From positions 1 through 41,373 of the forward strand of contig SJRY01000049.1 of the NCBI GenBank assembly GCA_011319805.1: DNA of 41,373 nt, written 5' to 3'. The position numbers and the translations under genes were made by a program. Shown in pieces: positions 20,522 to 31,657 of the stretch. Under the pieces are notes generated by a model, which did no database searches, was not told where the DNA came from, and saw only the letters and a list, made by a program, of their open reading frames with translations. The number at the start of each line of letters is the position of its first letter. Positions within the stretch are counted from its first letter, which is position 1. Origin of the DNA: Macrocybe gigantea. Its lineage: Eukaryota > Basidiomycota > Agaricomycetes > Agaricales > Callistosporiaceae.

Positions 20522-23508
20522 ATGGCAATCACTCCACTTCCCAACGGAAACGCAGCACAAGATTACTTCCCTATCCCTTTCATCCAGGACTACAAGCCAG
20601 TGGTGCTCGACCCCCAGAACTTGGAACTCACAGATGCTCAACGCGCCGCTCTGAAATCGAATATCAAGGTGGGTAATCTCAACATTTCGCTGTGCGGGAG
20701 CTGACTCGAGGATTGCAGCTATGGCGTGATGCGATGATTCTTTTCACTGCGACTGGAAACGCGCGCGGCGTAGCTGGTCATACGGGTGTGTAAACGATAT
20801 TCATGGATTCACAATTTTAACCAGTATCATAAAGGCGGTCCGTTTGATTCCGTGGTGGAGGTTTGCATACTTCTCGGCATACTCGCCGGCGACCCAGATG
20901 GTGAAAAGTACATTCATACTCTCTTCGATGAGGCTGGGCATCGGTAAGTAACAGTCACTCATGGAACATATCTGCCTTCTCACAGCGTATCAAGCGTTCC
21001 AATACAGTATATGTTGGCTGCTTTCCGAGGCAAAATCCCGGCCCAACAACTTCTGACTTACCGGGCTGCTTATTCGGGGCTGCCCGGCCATCCAGAACTG
21101 CACCACCCATCTGCCGACTTTTCAAGCGGTCGGCTTGGACGTAAGCGCGCTCCTTGCAATTTACAGATTACCTATTTTGTATTGACAGACGTTTGCTGCA
21201 GACATGGTCAATATTCTTCAGCCGCGCCTGCACCTTTCTCTAACTGATGCGTTGCCGAGTATAGTGGCCGTTCGTCAATGGCATTGCGCTTTCAGAACAG
21301 AAGACGGCATTTTGTCTCGGCTCTGATGGCGCGCAGCAAGAAGGCAACGACATTGAGGCTGCGCGCTTAGCCGTCAAACTGAAGCTTGATGTCAAGCTAA
21401 TCATTGATGACAACAGTTCGTCAAGCTGATCCCCCCACCATCGATCTGATTGACATCCGTTTTTGCCCGCAGACATGACTGTCGTAGGACCCAGTCGAGA
21501 GACGTTGCCGGACTTTGACATCGCTAAGACATTGACTGCCGAAGGAATGGCTGTCTTTGAAGCGGACGGCGAAGACATCGACGCCGCTTATGCAGCCATT
21601 GCTCAAGCTATCCAACACAAAGGTCCTGCAGCTGCCATCCTTCATCGTCTAATTTGCCCGGGAATTGAGACACTCGAGGGTGAGAACCGTCCGCTATGGC
21701 TTCCAACATCTCTCATCCAATGCGGTCAGGAAGCAATCATGGACATGATGCCATTTCTGTCGCACATGCAGTGAAATACCTGAAAGGGAGGGGTTATGGC
21801 CCTGAAGTGACAAACATCCTCACAAGCATGAAAGCGACGAAAGATACGCGGGTCTACAAAGGTAGCACTCCCGATAGAGCGGGAAACCGTTTTGTGTTCG
21901 GCAAGGCGGTCAACAGCTGCCTGGACAAGTTGGGAAAAGAAGAAGCTGCCCGGCGTGTCGTTGTTATTGATTCAGATCTGCAGAATTCCACCGGATTGGC
22001 AGTAAGTGTAAACCTGGATCCGCTCCCGACAATGGTATTGATTGGCGCTGTCCAGTTCATTCGCGAAGCCCATCCGGAGGTCTTCCACAGCTCGGCGAGT
22101 CCCGCAGTAATTGATTTGATGCATACCAGTTTGCTCACTAATTAACTGTCAGGGTATAATGGAGCGCGCTAATATGTCATGCGCTGCTGGATTCGGTTTC
22201 AATAACGATAAACAAGGTTAGGGAACTGAGTGCAAGTTTCGGACAGCCAAGCTTATGTACTGTCACAGGGATTTTCGCCACGTTCACGGCTTTTAGCGAG
22301 ATGTGCTTGAGCGAGCTCACCATGGTGCGATTTATTCTGGCGATTTGCGGAAATAAGCAAGAACGATCGCTGATACCCGTCGACGCAGGCTCGACTCAAC
22401 AATGCGAATTTGTTATGTCATTTTTCTCATTCTGGGTGGTACGTCTCAATTTGGCTCAGATCTTCGAACCTAAGGCTAACGAATGCTCAAGTGACGAGAT
22501 GGTACGCCTTCACGTTTTGCCCGTGGAAGCACCTTATAACCGTCCGCTGCTCTTGCTCGAAGGCGGACAACACGTACGTTCGCCGGGCCTGCTTGCTCTC
22601 ACTTTGCTCATGACAGTCCTTCGTAGTTGTCACTTCGGCGTTAATGGATTTTTCCTGGATAACGGACTTTTGGAGTCATACGACACCAAGTTGTATTTCC
22701 CAGCGTTCGTAACCGCGTACCCGTTTTCGAACCAATTCTGACTTGCGACCCTGCTCAGAGATGCCGCCCAGATGACAGCCGTGGTGCAACGCATCTTCTG
22801 GGACAAAGGCCTCAGAACCGTCTTCAGCACGCGTGCACAGGTGCCTCACATTCTCAAAGAGAATTCCGAGGAGAAGTTCTACGAGGATCCTAATTATGTG
22901 TTTGAGCCCGGTAAGGACGAGGTAGGTCGGCTAGGCAATTTCTAGTTGGGAATTCATCAACGAGCTCCACATAGGTCATCCGACATGGCAGCGTGGGCAC
23001 TGTCGTGTCCTATGGCGATATGCTTTACCGGGCATTGGATGCGGTAACTACGTTGCGAGAGGATGGCGTTGACGTTGGCCTCGTCAACAAAGGTGGATCT
23101 GTACGATCTCGTATTACGCGCTGACGAAATTCATATCGGATTTGAATCAGCGACGCTCAACGTCATCGACGAGGAAAGCTTGAGAACGATGGGTAACAAG
23201 CGCTTCATCCTTGTCGTTGAAGCTTGGAATCAAAAGACAGGTATGTCCTCCTCACCTCTGTTTCGTTCTTCGCGTAATGCGTCTCCACAGGGCTGGGTAG
23301 CAAAATGGGCACTTGGTTACTTGAAAGAGGATACACGATGCGTTACAGGTTCGATAAGCTGAACGTTCAACTTCATGGTCGTTGACGTTTCTGCTGCAAC
23401 AGTTACATGGGAACTCATCGAGAGGGCTGTGGTGGAATCTGGGAACAGATTCCCCACCAAGGCCTGGCTCCAGAAGCCATTGTGGAGAGGCTACGCATCC
23501 TTCTTTAA
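20522..23508 (+). CDS. Transketolase-family enzyme, 20 exons, about 650 residues
   Basis: Exons confirmed by frame: 20522-20668, 20719-20785, 20835-20943, 20986-21140, 21202-21206, 21265-21415, 21473-21679, 21730-22001, 22056-22094, 22153-22216, 22269-22324, 22389-22435, 22492-22501, 22563-22573, 22627-22704, 22759-22921, 22975-23092, 23151-23240, 23291-23348, 23403-23508. They sum to 1953 bases, an exact 650 codons plus stop. The thiamine diphosphate half has GHTGGPFDS, SGLPGHPEL, SSGRLGHMWPFVNGIA and the cofactor motif GSDGAQQEGND...IIDDNN. The C-terminal half has GIMERANMS, MARLNNANLLCHFSHSG, DNGLLE, VPHIL, VSYGDMLYRALDAV and ends HREGCGGIWEQIPHQGL. Likely reaction: two-carbon ketol transfer between sugar phosphates or a related thiamine-dependent step. 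It resembles the shorter fungal transketolase-like family rather than yeast Tkl1, as far as I can judge. One intron (22095-22152) is GC-AG; three exons are 5, 10 and 11 nt. Confidence 0.93.
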
Positions 23509-24057
23509 TACGTCGGCGTGCCAACGCTGCCGCCGTTGGCTTTTTTTTTTTTTCAGGATTAACTAACGAAGGAGCACAGGATTATTATGTACCTTTTTTC
23601 TTCCCATAGAATTTTTTTATTGTCGGCGTAATGTGATTGGCAATTCGTTTATTTGTTCACGCACCAGCTATGTTTCCTTTGCTCCGGAAATATCCTGATG
23701 TATGGATCTCCTTATGGACCCCCCTTGTTGAAATGATAAGGATTATTGTAATAGACGTAATGAAGGCATCTAATACGACAACTGTGAGAATCGACTTTCA
23801 CGGAACGTGCGGCGCGGCCTTATTTCCACCATCACCGAGGAAGCATGAACGTATGGTCCTCTCATCGCCTGTTCGTCCGGCGCGCGGCCAGGCATGTCAA
23901 TCTTGTCCCGAGTAAGTAAGATGGCACCAGGCTAGAGCTAGACGGACCTACAGCCTCGTGGTGTCCATTTTTACCGGCGGAAACTGGATAAGCGAGTTTT
24001 TCCTTCTCTCCGCATCCCATTCGTCTCCCCCACTGTATCTGACTTGACGAACACTGC
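23509..24057. other. Spacer between transketolase and transporter genes
   Basis: About 550 bases, same-strand genes on both sides. AT-rich with T-runs (T12 at about 23540) just after the transketolase stop, a plausible 3' end region. No gene seen. Confidence 0.45.
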
Positions 24058-26877
24058 ATGGATTCCGAGAAAGGGACGGTGGCCATTGCTGAGCCCACCA
24101 CAACATCCAAACGCAGGGCCGAGTCTGGCGTACGAGCCCTTATTGAAGAACGACGAGTTTTTGGCCTTGCCTTGTGTATGCACGACTAGTCTCTTTCCTT
24201 TTTCGCACACGTCTGATTTCTGTCATAGTCTGTACCCTTGGCGGGTTTCTCTATGGATGTTGGTTTTTTTGCCGTAGCTTGGACGGCCCTTTCTGACGCT
24301 GATCTCGTCTTTTTTTCCTTGTTAGACAATCTCGGTAAAGTTTTGGAGTCGCGGAGACGTTGAATCAAGCTGAAAGCGTGCTAGGCGTCTTTGGCGGAAT
24401 TCTTGTCATGTCAAACTTCCAAAGGTCATTCCCGTCCGTGAACAAGAGTTCCTTGCAGGGTTTGGTCAGCTCTGTAAGCCGATGTAACGACATAAGATAC
24501 AGATTTCGGTGCTGATACGGCAAGAAAGATTCTGAACTTGGGTGCTTGGATTGGAAGTATGTTCAGAAGAACAATGCTTTATCTCATCTTTCTTATCCGT
24601 TGTTCTAGCCGTTCAGAATGGTTGGACCTCGGAGAAACTGGGAAGACGCAAAAGCATCACGTTTGCATGTCTGTTCCTCTTCCTTGGGGCGGGTTTGCAA
24701 GTTGGAGCACGAAATTCCGCCTATCTTTTTGTAGGGTAAGGCTGTTATCAGATGGGTTTTCGACACTGCTTTCATTCATCGTAGGCGGTTCATTACCGGT
24801 TTCGCTGTTGGAGCACTTTCTGTGGGCACAGCGCTGTATAATTCAGGTAAACATTTCCAGGACGAGTCGCGACGTCAGCCCTTTCTCATTTTGCAATGGG
24901 ACAGAAATATCACCGAGTCCCATTCGTGGGGCGCTGGGAAGCTTGTTCCAGCTTTCAACCGAAGTCGGAACGCTGTTGGCTTTCTGGATGTGAGTGCTAA
25001 AAAACAGACGTTCCGTGCTCGAGTTGACGATTGGGATTGCAGTGACTTTGGAACGAACACGTGAGCGTGATCCTTTATGTTTCCGGCCAAATATCTAACG
25101 TGTGCGTCCATAGAATCGGAGGCACTGGTGATGGCCAGAAGGATATGGCTTGGCGCCTTCCGGTACGACTCTTGGGTTGCTCTAAGCTGATGCATGGTTC
25201 ATCACGAACCGCCTCTTTAGCTTGGCCTTCAACTTGTATTTTGCGCCATCTTGGCTGTAGGGATCCTTTTTGCTCCGGAGTCTCCTCGTTGGCTCGTCAG
25301 CCAGTCCAGAAACGAGGACGCGCTGAAAGCGCTCGTTGCGTTGCGTCACAAACCAGCAGAGTCGAGAGAAGTCCAGATAGAGTATCTGGAGATCCTGGGA
25401 CAGCATAAATTTGAAACAGAGCTTGAGGAGGAAGAACGGAAACAAGCGCAGAGTGAAAAGCCGGGTCGAAGGGGAAGAGCGCGACCTCCGCCGCCTTGCA
25501 CCAATGGTCGATATTGTTCAAGACGGCTTCGAATCGCAGACGGACCCTGATGGGCGGTGAGCTGTCTACCTGAGGTAAATTGGAATGTGTCTTTGTCTGA
25601 CCTGACCCACCCTGCCCAAGTCATGATCATGTTATTCCAGTATGTCTTCATTTGCGGTCTGCTCCATACCTAGCAACTTGACCGGCGTTTCCCGTTTAGA
25701 CAGTGGAACGGTAAGATGCTATTCAATTTCCTCCTCAGCTATGATTTGATGTTGTTGCTACAGGCATCAACGCGGTCCTCTTTTACGCTCCTGCTATCTT
25801 CCAAGGCCTTGGTCTGTCCGGCACGACGACCTCCTTGCTAGCTACAGGAGTTGTGGGAATCGTGATGCTAGTCGCTACGGTACCCACAGTGATATACCTC
25901 GATCGTGAGGCTGGACCTTTTACTTCACAATAAACACAAGATTGACAGATAAAATCTCAAGGTGTGGGCCGCAAGCCGACGCTGATCGTTGGCACCATCG
26001 TCATGGTATCGTATCTCGTATTCCCCGGGCTTTCTTTCATCCAACACAATTCAATTTGCTGTTCTCAGGGAACCTGCCACATCATCATCGCCATCCTGAG
26101 CGGATTGTATGAAAATTCTTGGTCATCGCATAAGGTGAGCCTTGGCACGCACAGAAATTGGAACTAGCTTGACTCGCTGTTCCGCCGAAACCCGCTCAGG
26201 CCGCGGGATGGGTTGCGTGCGTCTTTGTCTGGCTTTATGCCATCTCGTTCGCGATGTCCTTTGGACCCGTCTCATGGGTTCTCTGCGCAGGTTGGTCCCA
26301 CTCCCTCAATCGGCCGCTTCTCATAACGTGAATCACGCTCTTCCCAGAGATCTTCCCACTCCGAGTCAGGAGCAAGGGCCTTTCCGTAGCCGCTTCTAGC
26401 AGCTGGCTCAACTCGTTCATCGGTTCGTCCAACACGCTTTGACCTGACGTGGAAAGGCGTTTTTCGCTGACGTATCTCCGCGGCGCTCAGTCGGAATGGC
26501 CACTCCGACGATGCTCAAAAACCTGAAATTCGGCACCTACATATTGTAAGCGATTTCCATTGTTGAGAACACGTTTTACCCGTCTAATCATGTCTGAAGC
26601 TTCGCCGTGTGGTGCTTCTTGGGATCGGCGTACTGCTTCACCATTCCGGAAACGGCAGGACATTCGTTGGAGGTCGGTAAAAAAAAAAAAAAAAAAATCC
26701 ATGCGAGGCCTTATGTCTGACGGGCTCATGGCCGTTTTACAGGAGATGGACGTCGCCTTTGGAGACACGAGCAGAACGTCCGAGCAAGACAAGGAGCGCA
26801 TGGCGCGTATCAACGCCGAAATAGGATTCGACAAGTACCTGTCGCGAGACCAGTCGACGTCTTCCGGCTCCCAGTGA
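24058..26877 (+). CDS. MFS sugar transporter, many exons
   Basis: ATG at 24058 (MDSEKGTVAIAEP). Exons splice to a 12-helix sugar porter: LALFCTLGGFLYGYN, VFGGILVMSNFQRSFP, GLVSS-ILNLGAWIGSMF, KLGRRKSITFACLFLF, GRFITGFAVGALSVG, FWIDFGTNTIGGTGDG, LFAPESPRWLVSQ, the conserved FQQWNGINAVLFYAPAIF, DRVGRKPTLIVGTIVM, FAMSFGPVSWVLCAEIFPLR, then FTIPETAGHSLEEMDVAFG. These are signature motifs of the sugar porter family (plasma-membrane hexose or disaccharide uptake). Microexons of 9 nt (24326-24334) and 11 nt (25700-25710) are needed to keep the motifs whole. One base is missing at the G-run 25463-25465: before it the frame reads EEEERKQAQSEKPG, after it ALHQWSILFKTASNRRRTLMG. An intron at about 26669-26740 starts with a 19-A run. 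Third same-strand gene after the phosphatase and transketolase. Confidence 0.9.
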
Positions 26878-27594
26878 ACGGTCTCATTCTGCCCGCCCGC
26901 GATGCGTCGTCACGCCCTGATGGTCTCTTGCTATATACGTCGTCTTGACAGACGCCTTGATAGCTACCATCTGTACTACCAGATATCTGTCTCTCCACGA
27001 TCATGACCTTTTCTTTCAACCGTTCAGACCGTCAGCATGACCGACTTGGCCTGGAGAGGGTCCAGCTTCATCCACAACCAACATCGTTCCTGCTGAAAGT
27101 TGCGAATCTCAGCCCTTTCTGCCCAACCCGCATCTCGACGATCTACAGAAAGCAAAGATGACATGAATTTATTTTTTGGACACGGTCCTCCTATGTCTGT
27201 CCAGGACACATTCACGGTGCTTCCAACTTTACAAAAAAAAAAAAAAAAAAAAAAAAAAAGGAGAGTCTCATTCTGGCAGAACAAGAGGCAGTCACTCGAC
27301 TCGGCGCCAGCGATCCGCGAATCGCGATCGGTGTCCCGTCTTTATCACAAGTCCTCATGCACGCCCGTGACCGCCGTGCGTAACAACCCACCGTCGCGAG
27401 AAATCGGATAGAAAGAAAGAAACAAAAAAAAAAGACCAATGCACGCAAAGGCGCAGTGCTTCCCAAGTTTGAAACCTGAACGTTGAACGCATTCGTTTCA
27501 AACAGATCCACACGAATGTCGGAAAGCACACACCGTACAACATACTGTACAGTACAACACAAACACCTAATACACATCATACAACCCTTACATT
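26878..27594. other. Convergent 3' region with long poly-A tract
   Basis: Space between two convergent genes. Holds a 27-A run at 27233-27259 and a second A-rich patch near 27420-27433. No ORF with protein character; no target-site duplication around the poly-A was found. Confidence 0.55.
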
Positions 27595-30301
27595 CTAACG
27601 CTCCCGCTTCCCTCCATCATACCAGATCCTCCGTATCCAGCGCCTCCTCCGCGTGACGCTCCCAGCACCAGTCGGATAGACATACGGCTCCGGCCTCGGA
27701 TCAGCCCACATATCGTTCGTGTACACCCACCCATCTGAATACGAAGAAGGCAAAAAAAAAAAACCAAAAACTCAGCTCAGGCACACGTGGCAAAACACAA
27801 CGACGAGCCCAACGCACCGACAGATTTCGTCACCTCGCTCGACTCTTCCCCCGCGTCCGTCATCTCCGTCCACTCCCGGATATAATCCGGACTGTGCGGC
27901 GACGACAACGCCGCGGGGCCAAACGCCCAAGACGCCGTGCGATCCTTGCGCCATCCCTCCGTCTCGACAAATCTCCACCCAGGCGCGAGCGAAAACGTGA
28001 GATTGCTGCTAACCAAAGGAGGTACATCAGAACTTGAATCAAAAAAAAAAAAAAAAAAAAAAGAGGTAAAACAAAACGGGGCCGACCTCACTTCCCCACC
28101 GCTCCCACTCCCGATCCCGCCCCACCCATCGCGGCCCCTCGACCACCCAGCCCGCTCGCTCGGCTTCAAATTCATCTTGCTCCATCCGCCCGCACCCGGC
28201 TCCACACCCACACCAGCAGACGCGCTCCCCCCTTGCAACGTCGACTTGCGCTGCAGAGTTCCCGCGCCACTGCTCGCAGCTATCGAAGCAGCCGCGCTCG
28301 CCAACGACGACACAGACGCCGAACCCATCACCGACGACCCAAACCCAAAACTCGTCAGCGTGGGCGACGGCGGCGGCGGAGAGGTCGGTGACAACGGCCT
28401 CGTCCCACCCGTACCCGTCACAGTCGAACTCGCAGGAGCAGGAGTAGCGCCCTGCGCACCAGTGCCAGCAGCGCCCGTAGCGAGCCCCGCTGGCCCACTA
28501 GCTGTGATACTGCTCGTATGACCAACGAAGCGCTCGTTCTCCCACAGCTCAACGATGCGCATCTCCGCGCGCCAGCACGCGTCCGTCAGCCTGTCGTCGT
28601 CGAGGACGCGCTCGATGAGCGTCGTAAAAGGCACGTCTTGGTCGTACAGAGCGAGATCGGGCTCGTCGATCTGTGGCGCTTCCTCTTCCGTCTCTTGCGG
28701 CAGCTTTTTGAATTTTCGTGTCCATCGTCGGAAGATTTCCACTTTCGCCTGCCACGTATGAACTAGGTGTAGCCAGATCCTGACCGACGACTCAAGGACC
28801 CAAGGCACGATCACCGGCGCCATCGGCCACACAAAGCTGCGCACCCAAGGATGCGTAACACCAAGCGGCAGCACACCCGCCCCAAACGCAACCAGCCTCG
28901 TCGGAAAATACGGACTAGACACCATCATCAAGAGAATCGGAAACGTCAAAACGAGGAGCAAAAGGACGTATGGAGGATACGGCGAATAATTATGAGGTTG
29001 GGATGTGACGGGCGCTGGCGCAGGAGAGGGTGGGGGAGGATGAGGATGGGGTTGCGGGTGATGCGCTTCGCGCGTTGGAACGGGCGAAGGCGCCGACGTC
29101 ACAGGAAGCGACTGCGACTGCGTCTGCGCCTGCGAAAGCGACGCGACGCGTGCATGCCGTGGCGACAGCACGGGACTATGGCGCGGAGAAGGCGGGGACG
29201 AAAAATGCGACGGCTGGGCCTCAGCAGACGCCGGCGCCTGCGGCTCAGCAGGGCCATGTTTCGCTTCAGGCAGCGGGCTCGGCACAAAGAAGGACGGAGA
29301 CGCAGAGAAATGCGCTGGCGAGAGCTGAAAGTGGCGCATACGAGGCTGGACAAAGTCGTACGCGTCTGCGCTGCAAGGCGCGTATGAGGGCTTTTTTGTT
29401 CGGGGATGAGAAAATAAGCCAGACTCACACAAAGCCCATGATGTTCTGTATGGCTTGCAAGTTGGCCTGCCAGTTCACAGAGCCCTCTGTCAGGCGCGAT
29501 GGCGGAGGCGGAGGCGGGGCGGACCGCGAGCCCGGCGCGTGCTGCGAGAGATAGTCCAAAGGATACGGATACGTCCCAAGTATGACACCAATGAGCACTA
29601 TATGCGGAAGCAGAAACACCAACTTTGGGAAATAACCTTGAGCAATGAGCATGAGCAACCAGAACATAGAAAGAAAAAAGAGCGCAACGCACAAAGCAGG
29701 CCGTACGCAGCGATCCAGACACCAGTCACAGCAGGCCCGCGACGCCACATGACGACCTCCTCAACACGGTCCTGGAACCAAAAAATGGGCCCGACGCGCT
29801 CTACGAAGCGCTTGAAATTGGTCGACGTCGTCGGAAGAGACAACGGATCGCGCGTCGTGAGCAACACCGGCTGCATCGCCATCCCGCCGAAGCCGCCCCA
29901 GACGCCGCTCCCTTCCGCCCCGCACTCATCGCATCCCCACCGTCCCCGCCCACGCCGGCCGCAGCCGCTCCGCCGTCTCCAGCGCCCGGCACCCCGCCAA
30001 ACGTCGACGAGAAGAGCAGCTGCGGAAGAAGCGAGAACGCATTCGTCGACGGCGACGACGACGACGATGACGAGATGATCGACGCACCGCGCTGGCGTGT
30101 CGTCCCGGGCGCAGGACTCGGCGCGGGTGTGGGTTCAGGAAGGGAGGTAAAGATCCTGCTGGCAGGACGGATATCGGAGGCGGAGAATTTGCGCTTGGAC
30201 CCGCTTTTACGTGGGCTACCTGGTGACGATGAGGGCGTCTCCGGCGCGCTCTCTAACAGCGTCGCGCAGGCCGGGATCTCGACGTATGAGAGACTCGCCA
30301 T
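27595..30301 (-). CDS. Integral peroxisomal membrane protein with Pex24/dysferlin domain (Pex30-like)
   Basis: Exons: 29693-30301, 29429-29636, 28087-29370, 27818-28008, 27595-27734. A Ser/Pro-rich head leads to MQPVLLTTRDPLSLPTTSTN, FKRFVERVGPIFWFQDRVEE and VTGVWIAAYGLLCYFPKLVF LLPHIVLIGVIL, the conserved start of the Pex24 domain, with membrane segments. A long proline-rich linker, hydrophobic PPYVLLLLVLTFPILLMM and helices FTTLIERVLDDDRLTDACWR follow. Then DysF-type motifs: GWSKMNLKPSERAGWSRG, SLAPGWRFVETEGWRKD and, in the last exon, DGWVYTNDMWADPRPEPY. Yeast Pex23/Pex30 relatives act at ER-peroxisome contacts and control peroxisome number. The first exon is 609 bases, one off the phase its donor needs, so an indel lies in the G-rich part (about 29890-30000). 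Intron 28009-28086 contains 22 consecutive A on the + strand. Confidence 0.88.
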
Positions 30302-30374
30302 TCGAGTTGGAAGGACGAGAGCGTTTTTTCACGTGATACCGCTTCCTGGTACGATTATGTCATCCAGTTACTTA

Positions 30375-31294
30375 TTATTGAACACCACAACTATCGGCGG
30401 TTCTTCCTTCAACTGCGTCCAACGAATTTAATCTGGCGTCTGTCCCGTTCAGCCTTTCATCAATCATGTCAAATCTTCGATCGGCGTAATCACGCAATTT
30501 TGTACTCTCGATGGTCCTGTCGTCATCTTCTTGACGCCTGCGCTCCAGCGCTTTAGAGCGTAAACCCTCCCGCTCACCGGCGACCTGTCAAGAACGCGTA
30601 TCAACCAAAGCAAGACAAAAAACAAACAACGCGTCCACGTTCTAAACCTTGTCGTAAAATGCGCCTACAAGCTGGAGATACCGATCCCTCAGAATATCGA
30701 CCAGCAAGCGCTCAGAAATCGGCGTCAAGAACTTCAACCGATTATCGCTGCTCTCGCGCCTTCCGTACGTGATCTGCCCGTCGAGCCTGTCCACGAGAAA
30801 GTTTGCCAGCGACTGGCAGAACCAGTCTTGCCCCGTCGCAGAGCACCCGGCGCTCCGATACTCGCGCTCGTATGCGCCGAGCGCCAGGCCCAAGAACGCG
30901 AGCTGATAGAGCGCCAGCGGCCTCGCTTCTTCCAGCTTGAACCGAAACACGAGCTCGTCCTCCGGCAGCTCGCCCTCCCTCTGGCTGACGAACACCCTCG
31001 GCCCGTCCTCGGCGGCGGCACTTCGCCAGGAGGCACCTCCCGTCCCCGCTCGAACGCGACGTGGTGCGTGTCGCCCGGGAAGCCGTGTCGGTGGCTGACG
31101 TGTGCGACGAGGCACTCGTGCGCCGCGCTGTCCGACTCCTTGTAGTACGAGAACGCGTGCACCGTGAGGCATTCTAGCGCGCCGAGCCCACGTCCGGCGA
31201 GCTTTTCTTCGTAGAGCGTGACGAGCGCGCGCAGCGGGATCTTCTCGTTTGGGGCGGGGAGCAGGGCCGTGCAGCAGCGAGATGGAGGTTCCAT
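30375..31294 (-). CDS. Hypothetical protein, about 280 residues, not recognised
   Basis: Two exons, 30648-31294 and 30375-30584, with a 63-base intron (donor GTTTAG, acceptor GACAG). It begins MEPPSRCCTALLPAPNEKIP, continues RALVTLYEEKLAGRGLGALE and HAFSYYKESDSAAHECLVAH. After a one-base frame change at the GCC/CCG run 31008-31020 it reads VFVSQREGELPEDELVFRF, ARPLALYQLAFLGLALGAYE, WFCQSLANFLVDRLDG and SERLLVDILRDRYLQLVGAF. The tail is a charged helix (EREGLRSKALERRRQEDDD). Codon use and conserved-looking hydrophobic pattern suggest a real gene on both sides of the frame change. It lies 73 bases upstream of the start of the Pex30-like gene on the same strand. No family assigned. Confidence 0.7.
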
Positions 31295-31608
31295 GGTTGG
31301 AGAAAGAGGATTGATTGTCGATTGAATCGGGATGCGAGATAAATGACGCCGATGATTTGACGCCTACGTCATCGATATGCGAATTCGCGCATGCCTAGGC
31401 GCCCGGTGGTCAGCACATGCAAACCTCCGTGTGTCGCGGCGTTCCGTCAGGCATTTCATGTGCGAGAAGATGTCACAGAGGCCCCAAAATGCTGCTGTTT
31501 GAGGGGACCGAAGCAAAGACTAACGGTGGTCCGAGGCCGTGGCACATTTTTCACCTGATCTCCAAGCAAGTTCGCGACACAAACATTTATGCACCTATCA
31601 ATCTCAGA

Positions 31609-31615
31609 TATAAAA
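31609..31615 (+). promoter_or_regulatory. TATA box of GST4
   Basis: TATAAAA, 43-49 bases before the ATG at 31658, followed by the same CCCCGGATACACTTTTCC leader seen in GST3. Confidence 0.6.
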
Positions 31616-31657
31616 GACGACTGCAACCGACGTTCCCCGGATACACTTTTCCACGAC

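Noticed and set aside
27233..27259. 27-A run considered as the poly-A tail of a retroposon
   Set aside because: No upstream element, no flanking duplication and no coding remnant next to it; other A runs here lie inside introns.
28851..29387. Arg-rich plus-strand open frame of 178 codons
   Set aside because: It is the complement of the Ser/Pro-rich linker of the Pex30-like gene; composition is an artefact of GC-rich antisense reading.
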